A stretch of DNA of 64,000 bases from Pseudoxanthomonas yeongjuensis (GTDB taxonomy: Bacteria > Pseudomonadota > Gammaproteobacteria > Xanthomonadales > Xanthomonadaceae), in assembly GCF_010093345.1 (NCBI RefSeq), contig NZ_PDWT01000004.1:186001-250000 (forward strand), given 5' to 3'. This document shows positions 57,201 to 64,000 of the stretch, one piece after another; position 1 is the first letter of the stretch; the number at the start of each line of letters is the position of its first letter. Position numbers and translations under genes: made by a program. The notes beneath the pieces were generated by a model. The model searched no databases. It was given only the letters and a program-made list of their open reading frames with translations, and had not been told where the DNA came from.

Positions 57201-60200
57201 GAGCGTGCCCGCGCCTTCCTTGCGCAGGCTGGTGCCGGTCAGGGTGCCGGAGAGCGTCAGTGTGGCGGCGGCATCGGTCACGCCGATCCCGCCGCCGCCG
57301 GCTCCGAACGTCATCCCCCGGTTGCTGCCGGTCGTGGCGCCGGTGTAGGCGAGCGTGCCGCCCGCCAGCACGATGTTGGCCGGACTGCTCGTCGCCGCGC
57401 CGATGCTGCTGGCGAGCCCGCCGTCGGTGAGCGTGGTCGCCGCCAGCGTGCCGCCGCTGACCGTGGTCACGCCGACGTAGTCGTTGGCGGCGTTGGCGAG
57501 GGTCAGCGTTCCCGCACCCGTTTTGGTGAAACCGGCGTCGTCCGGGCTGGTCACCTGCCCGGTGAAAGTCAGGTTCGTCGCCCCATTGGTGACTTCGATC
57601 GTCCTGGAAGGGCTGCCGTTGACCAGCGTGAATCCGCGATCGGTGGTGGAGCTCGCTCCGGTGTACTGCAGGCTCCCACCCTCCAGCACGAGGTTGGAGG
57701 ATGCCGCCGTCGATGCGCCGAGATTGCTCGCGACGCCACCGTTGCCGATGTTGCTCACCCGCAGGGTACCGGCCGACAGCGTCGTCGCGCCGGTGTAGGT
57801 ATTGGCGCCGGTCAACACCAGCAATCCGGCACCGCCCTTGGCGAAGGACGTGACGCCGGTGTTGTCGACGATCGTCGAGCCGATCGTGAAGGTGCCCTGG
57901 CCGTTCTGCTGGAGCCCGAGCGTGCCCCCGCCGATGCCGCTGGTCAGGAAGCCTCCGGTGAGGGTCTGGTCGTTGTCGGCCACGCTGGGCGCGACGATGA
58001 TCGTGCCGTCCACGCCGAGCGTGTTGCCTGCCCCGATCGTGACGGTGGAGTCCGCGGCGGCGGTATAACGCAGGCCGCCCAGGGAGACATCGCCGCCGAC
58101 GGTGCCGAAGAAAGGCGTATCGGCAAGGCCTTCGGTGTCGCTGATGATCTCGCCGGTCTGCCAGGTGCCGGCATCGTCCTTGTCGGTGTAGTCGGTCTCG
58201 TCGAACGCGACGATGTCCCCGCCCACGACCTTGGCGTAGTCGGTTCCGGCGATGGTCGCCCAACCGCCAAGCAGGCCGTCGGCATTGGTCGTCGAGATGG
58301 CGCCCGCGGTCGGCAGTACGAAGTTGACGAGTCCGCCGGCGCGGGTGATCGCGCCGAGGCTGAGGTCCACCGATCCGCCCGCGCCCGCGATCGCGCGCAC
58401 GGTGTTGCTGCCCGCGTTCACCGTCAGCCCGTTGAAGGCCTGGCTGTTGTTTTCCCCCGCCGCGCCCAGGACGTCGAGGACGCCGCCGGACAGGACCAGG
58501 GGCGACGATGCCGAAAGGATGCTGTTGGCGGGGCTTCCAGCGCCGGTGAAGTCAAGCGCGAGCCTGCCGCCGTTGATCGTCGTGGCGCCACTGTAGGTAC
58601 TGGCGCCGGTAAGGGTCAGCGTGCCCGCGCCGCTCTTGGTGAGGCCGCCGCTGCCGACGATGCTGCCCGCATAATTCTGCGCCGTCGTCGCATTGACCGT
58701 CAGGGTGGCGCTGCCCAGCGCGATCGAGCCGCCGGTTCCGGCGATCGAAGGAGCGGTGAGATCGAAACCGTTCAGATCCAGCGTGCCGCCATTGACGGTG
58801 AAGCCCGTCGACGCGCCGAATGCGGAGGCGTTTCCGGCGCGCAGGACGCCGCTGTTGACGGTCACCGATCCGGTGAAGGTGTTCGCACCGTCCAGGCTCC
58901 AGGTACCCAATCCACCACTGATCAGATTGCCGTTGCCCGAGACGATCCCCGAAAAACTGTTGGTGCCCGCAAAACTGCCGCCGAGCGTCAGGCTGTCGAT
59001 GGCGGGATTGGCAGGGCTGAAGGCCAGGTCGCCGCTCAGCGCCAGCGCGCCGCTGCCGTCGTTGAGGATGCTGTTGGCGCCGTTGGCGCCCCATGTCCGG
59101 TTGCTGCTCGAACCGCCCCCCGTATAACTGAGGATGCCGCTGTTCAGATTGATACTGGTCCCCATGCCCAGCGAACTGGCGCTGCCGACGTCCGCCAGCA
59201 CCGATGCCCGCACCAGTCCGCCGATGCTCGCCGCGCCGGAAAACGTATTCGCACCGGCCAAGGTGACGGTACGGCCGGGATTCGCGATGAAGCTGTAGTT
59301 GGCCCCGCTCAGGACACCCAGCAGTTCGATGTCCGCATTTTCCGCGTTGAACGATGCGCCCGAGGAAACGTCGACATCGCCCGTGATCGTCAAGGTGCCC
59401 GTGCCGCGATTCCGAATCTGGGCGGAACTGCCATTGATATCCCAGTTCCTGTTCGAACTGTCGCCGTCGCCGATGTAGATGACGTTGTCGGAATACTGGC
59501 TCTGCTGGTTGAAGATGATCGTGCCGTCAGCAGCGGCCGTCGGAGCACCGAGCGAGCTTGCCTGGCCCAGGTCGGCGATCGAGGAGAAATAAGCGCTGCA
59601 AACGCCGTTGCAGCCGTTGAAGATCGTCGCGCCGGTATAGGTATTGGCGTCATTCGTCAGCTGGACGATGCTGAGCGCATTGTTGGAAGCCCCGACGTTG
59701 ACCCTGCCGTTCCCGCTGATCAGCGCCGAGCCGACGCCGGCGCCGCTCACGGTCAGGGTGCCGCCATCTCCGATCGCGACGGACCTCGCGGTTCCCGCAC
59801 CGTCTATTCTGAGACCGACAGTGGCGCCTGCCGCGGTGGTGATGTTGTTCCCCGCCGCACCGAGCGCACGGTCCGTGACGCCATACAAGGTGCCATCGAG
59901 AATGGAAATGCCGCCGCTGTACGTATTCACGCCCGACAGTTGCAGCAACCCGGCTCCGGCCTTGGTCAGGCCCGAAGTGCCGGCGATGATCGAATTGATC
60001 GTCGTCGTGCCGCCGACTGTGGAGATCGTGGGCGATGCGCCGCCGAGCGTCAGTGTATTGCCGCTGAGGACATAACCTGCCGTATTGAAGGTGAGGTTGT
60101 GAGCCGCGATCGGCGTACCCAGGTTCACCGCTCCGGCAGTACCACCGAAGATCGCGTTGTCGAGCAGCGCATTATTCCAGGGAAGCTGGAATGGACCGCT

Positions 60201-60422
60201 GACGCCGTCGCCATTGGGACTCCAGGTGAGGTTGGCCAGGTTCCAGGTGCCGGAGCCGCCGGAGCCGACGGCGGTGCCGTTCGCGTCCCAGTAGCGGTCC
60301 GCAGCATGGGCGACCGAAGGAGCCCCGGTGGCCAGGATCGCCGCGAGCGCGCTGCATAGCAGGCTCTTCGAAAGCGTCCTCGAACCACGATTGCGCTGAA
60401 TCCACTTCTTCTTGCCAGACAT
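48246..60422 (-). CDS. Giant autotransporter with PATR beta-strand repeats
   Basis: A 4058-residue type Va autotransporter. An extended signal peptide (1 to about 42, SKSLLCSALAAILATGAPSVAHA) is followed by a very long passenger built of autotransporter-associated beta-strand (PATR) repeats, each containing phrases such as GAGTLVLTGTNTYAGGTTI-AGTLQLG-GG. Four larger modules can be told apart, each opening with a WDG/WDA motif and running into its own set of PATR repeats. The C-terminal about 280 residues form the translocating barrel (IWGRVESRYFRP to FKGTAGFRVNF, ending in phenylalanine). GAGGGGCGAGG precedes the ATG at 60422. Surface adhesion is the usual role. Confidence 0.92.
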   Translation of the reverse strand: MSGKKKWIQRNRGSRTLSKSLLCSALAAILATGAPSVAHAADRYWDANGTAVGSGGSGTWNLANLTWSPNGDGVSGPFQLPWNNALLDNAIFGGTAGAVNLGTPIAAHNLTFNTAGYVLSGNTLTLGGASPTISTVGGTTTINSIIAGTSGLTKAGAGLLQLSGVNTYSGGISILDGTLYGVTDRALGAAGNNITTAAGATVGLRIDGAGTARSVAIGDGGTLTVSGAGVGSALISGNGRVNVGASNNALSIVQLTNDANTYTGATIFNGCNGVCSAYFSSIADLGQASSLGAPTAAADGTIIFNQQSQYSDNVIYIGDGDSSNRNWDINGSSAQIRNRGTGTLTITGDVDVSSGASFNAENADIELLGVLSGANYSFIANPGRTVTLAGANTFSGAASIGGLVRASVLADVGSASSLGMGTSINLNSGILSYTGGGSSSNRTWGANGANSILNDGSGALALSGDLAFSPANPAIDSLTLGGSFAGTNSFSGIVSGNGNLISGGLGTWSLDGANTFTGSVTVNSGVLRAGNASAFGASTGFTVNGGTLDLNGFDLTAPSIAGTGGSIALGSATLTVNATTAQNYAGSIVGSGGLTKSGAGTLTLTGASTYSGATTINGGRLALDFTGAGSPANSILSASSPLVLSGGVLDVLGAAGENNSQAFNGLTVNAGSNTVRAIAGAGGSVDLSLGAITRAGGLVNFVLPTAGAISTTNADGLLGGWATIAGTDYAKVVGGDIVAFDETDYTDKDDAGTWQTGEIISDTEGLADTPFFGTVGGDVSLGGLRYTAAADSTVTIGAGNTLGVDGTIIVAPSVADNDQTLTGGFLTSGIGGGTLGLQQNGQGTFTIGSTIVDNTGVTSFAKGGAGLLVLTGANTYTGATTLSAGTLRVSNIGNGGVASNLGASTAASSNLVLEGGSLQYTGASSTTDRGFTLVNGSPSRTIEVTNGATNLTFTGQVTSPDDAGFTKTGAGTLTLANAANDYVGVTTVSGGTLAATTLTDGGLASSIGAATSSPANIVLAGGTLAYTGATTGSNRGMTFGAGGGGIGVTDAAATLTLSGTLTGTSLRKEGAGTLVLSGANTYSGGTSLNQGVLRAGAVNVFGSGGMNVATGTLLDLDNFNNAVTTLNGAGDIDLGSAILTVNSGGTFTGTISGSGGLTRSGTNQFTLNLNGCNNTYTGITTITNSTTLATDCLADGGAASGIGASSNAPSSLVLSNGFLNYTGGTVTTDRGFTVAGIGGVRVNSAATTLEFTGDIVGTGGLRKDGPGTLVLSGVNSSTGNARVTGGILRAGSTTALGSGALTLDNTAGVLLDLDGFDNSVGFLAGGGANGGGIELDGATLTINAGNSLANANYAGAIAGSGDLVKNGGSIQQLSGCASSYDGGTTVNGGILAVACLDDGGANSSIGSSSAAAGNLVLNGGTLQYIGTGGSTNRQFTLGPSATSKLDASGTGAIAFTDTSAISFSTPNAAQALTLGGTSTANNTLAARISNNGTGVTRLSKTDAGTWILTNSASDYTGITTISGGVLGVDKLANGGLASSIGASSSAAANLVIGNGSTLRYTGAGDSTNRLFTLSSGVTFIESSGTGAVVFTDTGPVTLQGNNQARTIALGGTNTGLNTLAGSIGNAGTGVTTLAKNDSGTWVLTGNHSYTGSTNVNGGMLFIGDGGTTGSIASATVNNFGMLGFNRSDTLAYGGAIVGTGSLRQAGTGTTILTGTNSYSGGTTIDAGTLQLGNGGATGSIVGNVANDGTFVFNRNNGYTFGGVISGAGAVVQSGSGTTILAGTNSYAGGTTINAGTLQISSDANLGDAAGAMAFNGGTLRTTADIDSNREVTLAGAGTVLTDAGTTFELGGIVSGAGALIKAGAGTLVLTADNDYAGGTTIAGGTLQLGDGGTSGWILGDVANNGTLVFDRTDDMTFAGLVSGSGGLIQNGSGVVTLTADNSYGGTTVLNAGTLLVNGDQSAATGLTTVNSGATLGGFGTIGGDVVVDNGGTLSPGDSPGTLTIGGNLSLSTGSVLDFEFGEANAVGGSLNDLVEVGGNLVLDGTINVGVPAGGDFGGGIYRVFNYGGTLTDNGLNLGTMPAGASVTVQTSIANQVNLVNSAGLELSFWDGDAGPKFDDTVDGGAGTWHLGGTDNNWTDAGGTINAAYADGTFAIFAGSGDLVTVDNSGGTVTAAGMQFASDGYVINGDALTLTDPESVIRVGDGTAAGAGYTATIATELAGAGVQLVKTDLGTLVLTGENTYSDGTRISGGTLQLGDGGTSGSILGDVVNDGTLAFDRSDDVGFAGIISGSGAVVKQGDGVLTLTAANGYLGGTTIEGGTLRISSDANLGAASGGLTFDGGTLNTTADIASGRDATLAGMGTVSTDAGTTFELGGTIAGAGGLAKTGLGTLVLTGTNTYAGGTAIAAGGQLQLGNGGTTGSITGDVANDGTLAFNRSDAVTFDGTISGDGAVVKQGGGVLTLTGTNGYLGGTTIEDGTLRISSDANLGAAAGGLTFDGGTLNTTADISSGRDAVLAGAGMILTDADTTFELGGTISGAGDLTKAGAGTLVLTGTNTYVGGTTINAGTLQISSDANLGDATGGVTFGGGTLHTTTDIISGRNATLAGAGTVLTDAGTIFELGGPVSGAGALTKSGAGALVLTADNDYAGGTTIAGGTLQLGNGGTAGSILGDVANDGTLVFDRSDDVNFAGLVSGTGTLVKQGGNVLTLTADNTYSGGTTIVGGTLQLGDGGTSGWILGGVANEGTLAFDRSDDVTFAGLVSGSGGLVQNGSGVVTLTADNSYGGATVLNAGTLLVNGDQSAATGAATANSGTTLGGAGIIGGDGAVAAGASIAPRLAGAMPGGLTINGDLSLAAGATLDYDLGESAVVGGAFNDLIEVGGDLVLGGTLDIATSAGGSFGPGIYRVFNYAGTLSGPGLNLGTMPSGTDFYVQTSVVHEVNLINTSGLALRFWDGAAGGRNDGTITGGDGLWQNTSGNDNWTLADGSVNAPFLDNAFAIFQGTGGTVIVDDSLGAVTAGGMQFAADGYAIEGDRIDLVGPQAIIRVGDGSVQGGDYTASISAELAGSAQLVKSDAGTLVLSGANSYTGGTLIDGGTLQISNDANLGAAAGGLGFDGGTLHTTADVASGRDVVLTGAGATDVDADTTLVLSGALSGSGDFTKLGDGTLVLSGTGSNGGGMSVDGGTLLVNGDYTAATGATSVALGATLGGTGTIGGDVALADGAVLAPGAGGPGTLTIDGNLSLASGSLLAFEFGEANVAGGALNDLVDVGGDLVLDGTIDVSVPAGGDFGAGVYRVFNYGGSLTNNGLELGTLPSGSNAAVQTSIAGQVNLVNSAGLTLNFWDGAAGPKNDGVINGGDGVWQNSAGNDNWTEATGLVNAPYADGAFAIFGGTAGTVEVDDSLGVVSASGMQFATDGYVVAGDDMVLGGLDATVRVGDGTTAGAGFTATIDAVLGGDARLVKTDAGTLVLTGNNSYAGGTLISGGTLQIADDANLGAAAGHVTLDGGTLATSADLTSVRGIEIASGGTIATATDTTFAFEGLFSGMGTLTKTGAGTLLVTGDNDGFAGTAAVIAGTLDVQGSLGGEVNVQANGRLQGTGQVGSITNAGIVAPGDSIGTLTVAGDYVGSGGMLEIEAVLGDDDSSTDRLVVNGGTSGDTSVTVINRDGIGAPTVEGIKIVDVAGVSNGTFTLDGDYVFQGEQAVIAGAYGYRLYKHGVANPQDGDWYLRSSLLDPSVPEEPLYQPGVPVYEGYTQTLLALNGLPTLQQRAGNRFWGVELIGAGTGIWGRVESRYFRPEPVFSTSAADRGIDSWQMQMGVDTVMSQREDGAILIGGLSVHHGKADASITSVFGSGSIDTEGHGVGATLTWYGPQGFYLDAQAKLSWFDSDLKSRVLGSLVQGNNGKGEAVSLEVGKRFPVSDELALTPQFQAIYAHVDFDRFADPADAIVSADKGNSLKTRWGLALDHQKSWSSASGDARRAHFYGVANLTYEWLDGTGVDVSGTSIASRDRRTWSELGVGGSYNWGGGAYTLYAEVSADTPIGDFGDAYSFKGTAGFRVNF
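50390..54130 (-). repeat. Repeated passenger modules inside the autotransporter
   Basis: Three copies of a passenger-like module start near 54100, 51590 and 50420 (reading leftward), each with SFWDG or FWDGAAG, then AFAIF-G, GMQF--DGY and VRVGDG, followed by LVK-DAGTLVL. A fourth, divergent copy opens the mature protein near 60290 (YWDANGT). Each is preceded by the phrase IYRVFNYGG-L, typical of a passenger end. The array looks like repeated joining of whole passengers. Confidence 0.75.
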
Positions 60423-61278
60423 AGCCTCGCCCCTCGCGCACCCAGCATCCTTCCGCGCGAGCGGGCATGGAGACCAGTTGTTGCGCTTCCCGTGAAATGA
60501 ATCGGCATGCTGTCGACAAGAAGCAGCACCGGCCTTGACAACGAAGGCACTGCTGCTTTCCCGATCGTTGCTTGCCCCCTGTCCCAACTTTTCGCCGGTT
60601 CCCGGAAGAAGTACAGAAGGCTTCCGATGGCCTGCGTAACCGATATTACAACCTCTCACCTTCCATCTCAATTGGTGAGCATCACATTCTGCGGATGCAC
60701 CGGCTGTCGAACGATGAAAATGCGCACCTTCCGTGATGCAGCGCTGTTGATCCGATAGCGATCATGCACTGTGATTTTTATTGATCAATTATGAGTTTTA
60801 TAAATTTATGGTGAGAGTTCTCTTCCGGGCAGAATCAATGAAATCCCGGATGCGCTCCGAACATTCCATTCCGGTTCCTTCGTCAGTCGTCACTGGTATC
60901 GCGACCATCAGCCATCCATGCTGCAACCTCTTACTCTGCGAAGCGTTGCGCGATGCACTCGAAGAGTCCTAGCCGGTTCCATGCCGGGGCGGATGAGTCG
61001 GCATTTCCGGACAGCCATGACGGAAGAGAAAAGATCCGGCCGGCACCGAACCGGCGGCACCGATCCCATGGCATCGCGGGCCGGCTTCCACGTGCACTGC
61101 CGCCAGGGCCTTCTGCACCATCGCGGCCTGTTCCAGCGCAATCACCGCGAGCGCCGGACCGCATTACCGCTTTACGGCCTGGAGAGGCGCACTCGGGGAG
61201 CGGGCGCACCGGACCCGATCGGCCCCGAGCGCACCCTGATACGACTACCATCGTGACGACCCTTCCTCCAGGCCACAC
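60423..61278. promoter_or_regulatory. AT-rich divergent region upstream of the autotransporter
   Basis: About 855 bases between divergent starts. The stretch 60770-60825 is the most AT-rich in the window (GTGATTTTTATTGATCAATT and ATAAATTTATGG) and contains an exact palindrome ATTGATCAAT at 60780-60789. It is the best place for the autotransporter promoter. The part from 60950 to 61278 is GC-rich with no recognisable gene and precedes the sulfotransferase GTG. Confidence 0.5.
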
Positions 61279-62838
61279 GTGACGACCCTACAAGCGCTCC
61301 TGACGGCAGCGGTACGCGCCCTGCAATCCAATGAACCGGCAAAAGCCGAGGCGCTTGTCCGCTCCCGTCTGGCGGAGGCCCCCAGCGACGTCGATGCGTT
61401 GCGCCTGCTCGCCATGATCGCCATCAGGGCCGGACATGCCGCGGATGCCGAACGGTTGTTGCGAAGCGCCATCGCCTATCGACCGGATTTCATCCTCGGC
61501 CATGCGGACCTGTCGTCGCTGTTGTGCCGCCTGGGACGCGCCGATGAAGCACTCGCGCTCCTCGATCGCGAAATAGCGAGGCATTCGACCGACCTCTGGC
61601 CGCTGTCGATCAAGTCGGGCGTGCTCGCGGCCGAGCGCCGGATCGAGGAGTCGCTTCCTGTCCACGAGGCGCTGGTGGCGCGAGCGCCGGAGTCTTCCGT
61701 CTTGTGGATGAATTACGGACATGCCCTTAAAACCATCGGCCGGACCGAGCAGGCCGTAGCGGCCTTTCGCAGATCGCTGCAACTGGATCCCGCAAACGGA
61801 GCCGCATGGTGGGGCCTTGCCAACCTGCGCACGATCCCGCTCGACGCGGATGACATCCGCACGATGGAACAGGCGCTGCCATCGGCCGACGATCCGTTCC
61901 GGGAAGTCCAGATCCGGTTCGCACTTGGCAGAGCGTTCGGCGATCTCGGGCGGTTCGAACAGTCCTTCGATCACTATCGGCAGGCGAACGCCATACGCGG
62001 AGCACTCGTCCCTTACGATCCACGAACGACCCGGGAACTGGCGCTGGCGCACGAAGAAGCACTCACCCCGTCATTCTTCGCCGAGCGCCAGGGTCGCGGG
62101 CATCCTGCCGACGATCCGATCTTCATCGTCGGCATACCCCGCTCCGGTTCGACGCTGGTCGAACAGATTCTCGCCAGCCATCCACTGGTCGAAGGCTGCG
62201 GCGAACTTTTCGAGCTCCAGGACATCGCGGCCGCGATTACCGGCAACGGGAGGGAGAAATCCCTGTCCGAAGCCATGGCCAGACTCGCGCCGAACGAACT
62301 GCAGGCACTGGGGCAGCGCTACCTGGATGCGACGCGCCGGCACAGGAGCAGCGGGCGTCGCCATTTCACCGACAAGATGCCGGCGAACTGGCGGTTCGCC
62401 GCGCTGATCCTCCTGATCCTGCCTAACGCCAGGATCGTGGACGTCAGGCGGAACCCGCTGTCATGCTGTCTTTCGGCCTTTTCCACCTATTTCAACCGCG
62501 AAAGCAGCCTCCCCGCCAACCTGCACGATCTGGCCGGCTACTACAACGATTACAGCCGAATGATGGCTCATGTCGACGCGACCCTTCCGGGACGCGTGTA
62601 CCGGCTGCGCTATGAGCGGTTGGTGGAGGAGCCTGAAACGGAAATCCGTCGCCTCCTCGACCACCTGCAACTGGACTTCGACGAATCCTGCCTGCGCTTC
62701 CACGAGAACCGGAGACCGGTCCACACACCGAGCGCGCAACAGGTCCGGCTGCCGATCAACCGGTCCGGCCTGGATCGCTGGCGCAATTACGAACCGTGGC
62801 TCTCGCCGTTGATCGAAGGTCTCGCATCAGTCCGGTAG
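61279..62838 (+). CDS. TPR-containing sulfotransferase family protein
   Basis: A 519-residue protein. The N-terminal half (about 1-230) is a run of tetratricopeptide repeats (AEALVRSRLAEAPSDVDALRLLAMIAIRAGH and similar). The C-terminal half is a sulfotransferase domain: the 5-prime phosphosulfate loop GIPRSGSTLVEQIL, the 3-prime phosphate motif DVRRNPLSCCLSAF, and RYERLVEEPETEIRRLL near the end. The start is GTG at 61279. It is divergent from the giant autotransporter; such TPR-sulfotransferases often occur beside SapC and outer-membrane receptor genes, suggesting sulfation of a surface molecule or of a protein. The acceptor is unknown. Confidence 0.88.
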   Translation: MTTLQALLTAAVRALQSNEPAKAEALVRSRLAEAPSDVDALRLLAMIAIRAGHAADAERLLRSAIAYRPDFILGHADLSSLLCRLGRADEALALLDREIARHSTDLWPLSIKSGVLAAERRIEESLPVHEALVARAPESSVLWMNYGHALKTIGRTEQAVAAFRRSLQLDPANGAAWWGLANLRTIPLDADDIRTMEQALPSADDPFREVQIRFALGRAFGDLGRFEQSFDHYRQANAIRGALVPYDPRTTRELALAHEEALTPSFFAERQGRGHPADDPIFIVGIPRSGSTLVEQILASHPLVEGCGELFELQDIAAAITGNGREKSLSEAMARLAPNELQALGQRYLDATRRHRSSGRRHFTDKMPANWRFAALILLILPNARIVDVRRNPLSCCLSAFSTYFNRESSLPANLHDLAGYYNDYSRMMAHVDATLPGRVYRLRYERLVEEPETEIRRLLDHLQLDFDESCLRFHENRRPVHTPSAQQVRLPINRSGLDRWRNYEPWLSPLIEGLASVR

Positions 62839-63126
62839 CAGAGGCTCGAACCGCATTCCCGGCGCCGACCCTCCTGCGAGCGCCATGGACTTCGAAGAGC
62901 ATTTCGTGAACATCACACTCAACGGCGCGACGAGCAGAATGAAAACGATGCATTGGCGACTTCCGGCCTGCTGTTGATCGTCATCGGCGCGTCACGCCAC
63001 TGCGCGCAGTTGTTGGCGCAGTTGCGACAGTGGAATAGCGGCAGGCGGGCGTCGTCCCGTGATCGTGAAAGATCGCGCCGTCAGGGACAGTCGTGTCCAT
63101 GGCACCGCCGGCCGTGCAGGTACCGG

Positions 63127-64000
63127 CTAGCCAGCCAACTCCAGGTCTGCCACTGCGGGAACCGGCAAGCGTATCCGGAAGGCCGCTCCTGCGCCGGGCG
63201 AGCTGTCCACCTCGATGCTGCCCCCGGCACTGACGATGAGGTCGCGGGTCACCACGAGCCCGAGACCGGTGCCCTGCCCGCTCGGCTTGGTGGTGAAGAA
63301 CGGCTCGAAGATGCGCGCGCGTACGTCCTCGCTCATGCCATGGCCAGTGTCGTGCAGATCGATCGCTACTGTCGATGTATCGTCCATTTGCTGCACCGCG
63401 ATCCGGAAACGGCCGCCCTCCGGCATTGCATGCTCGGCATTCGCGGCCAGATTGAGGATCATCAACTCGAACTGCGCGCGGTCGAAGTGGATGGCCGCCG
63501 GCCGCTCGGGCAGATCCAGCACGATCTCCACCGCCGGGTCGAACAACTGGCGCAGCATCGTCCGCATTTCGCGCAACGCAGCACCGACATCGAAGGTCTC
63601 GGTACGGGTGATCTCCTGGCGGCTGAAGTTGAGCAGCTTCTGGGCGACCGCGGTCGCACGGCGCGCCGCCGATTCCACCCCGGTCAGGGCTTTCTGCACT
63701 TCGTCGTCCGTATCGGCGCGCTTGCCGCGCGCGGTATAGCCCAGCACCAACCCGAGCAGGTGGTTGAAATCATGGGCCACGCCACTGGCCAGGCGTCCGA
63801 CGGCTTCCACTTTCTGCGAATGGATCAGCTGTTCCTGCATCCGTTCCCGCTCGGAAATTTCAGCCTGCAGGTGCTTGTTGACCTGGACAAGCTCGTCACT
63901 GCGCCGGGTCGCCGCCTGCAGGCTCTCGCGCAGCGCCGCCACGGTGCGGTCGACCATGATCGCGATGAACAGGAAGATCAGCGCGGCAATGCTGCAATCC
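63127..64000 (-). CDS. Membrane sensor histidine kinase (partial, runs off the right edge)
   Basis: The C-terminal 291 residues of a sensor kinase. At the right edge there is the end of a transmembrane helix (IAALIFLFIAIMVDRT), then a coiled linker (about 40 residues) and the phosphoacceptor box GVAHDFNHLLG. The ATPase domain has N-box (NLAANAEHAMPEG), G1 (HDTGHGMSED), F-box (EPFFTTKP) and G2 (GTGLGLVVTRDLI). The frame remains open to base 64000, so the gene continues outside. Its central part is copied almost exactly, but broken, at 28667-29006. Confidence 0.9.
   Translation of the reverse strand, partial: DCSIAALIFLFIAIMVDRTVAALRESLQAATRRSDELVQVNKHLQAEISERERMQEQLIHSQKVEAVGRLASGVAHDFNHLLGLVLGYTARGKRADTDDEVQKALTGVESAARRATAVAQKLLNFSRQEITRTETFDVGAALREMRTMLRQLFDPAVEIVLDLPERPAAIHFDRAQFELMILNLAANAEHAMPEGGRFRIAVQQMDDTSTVAIDLHDTGHGMSEDVRARIFEPFFTTKPSGQGTGLGLVVTRDLIVSAGGSIEVDSSPGAGAAFRIRLPVPAVADLELAG

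Noticed and set aside
55029-60359. Rightward open frame of 1776 codons opposite the giant autotransporter
   Set aside because: It is the mirror of a repeat-rich, GC-biased coding sequence. Its translation is rich in R, G, A and D without domains, and the leftward frame has signal peptide, repeats and barrel.
48246-60422. Regular repeats considered as a CRISPR array or satellite
   Set aside because: The repeats are coding, vary in length and sequence, and lie in one open frame with PATR consensus. No short direct repeats with unique spacers are present.

Overview
The window is GC-rich DNA with dense, closely packed genes. Its mix of genes suggests a gammaproteobacterium of the Lysobacterales/Xanthomonadales type (Lysobacter, Luteimonas or Pseudoxanthomonas-like): a TonB siderophore-type receptor, a TorF-like barrel, PepSY proteins beside a PhoPQ-like pair, SapC, a TPR-sulfotransferase and PATR autotransporter proteins. 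The genus is an inference. I saw no rRNA, tRNA, CRISPR array, prophage or insertion sequence.

Layout. (1) 1-3560: tail of an outer-membrane protein, a cytochrome b561, and a PepSY-regulator-kinase operon divergent from a second PepSY gene. (2) 3822-6976: porin, Lrp-type regulator and periplasmic beta-propeller. (3) 7103-11092: an operon of Lrp regulator, family III CoA-transferase, crotonase and class II HMG-CoA reductase; all three enzymes can be connected through HMG-CoA. (4) 11644-18030: AraC regulator, PAF-acetylhydrolase-like hydrolase, DUF2490 barrel, NTF2-like protein and TonB receptor, plus the tail of a second, lost TonB receptor. (5) 18307-22725: a translationally coupled ArgE-like deacylase and MFS transporter, a TorF-like protein and an IroE/Fes-like esterase. 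(6) 23021-28415: an operon of APC permease, amidase, a PaiB-like/esterase fusion and an AraC regulator. (7) 28667-33865: a broken histidine kinase fragment (its near-identical relative is at the right edge), a hybrid kinase whose receiver has lost its key residues, a small membrane protein, and a propeller sensor without an output domain. (8) 34192-45258: three overlapping or abutting genes for a DUF11-repeat/OmpA-like protein, a large outer-membrane barrel and a second DUF11 protein; an orphan OmpR-type regulator is divergent. (9) 47439-62838: SapC, a 4058-residue PATR autotransporter and a TPR-sulfotransferase. (10) the window ends inside a membrane-anchored histidine kinase.

Taken together, this is mainly an envelope and nutrient-acquisition region: surface proteins, barrels, small-molecule hydrolases, transporters and their regulators. 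The two least conventional systems are the HMG-CoA-centred operon and the DUF11/OmpA/barrel operon. Many long open frames on the opposite strand of the GC-rich repeat genes are shadows and are left out.
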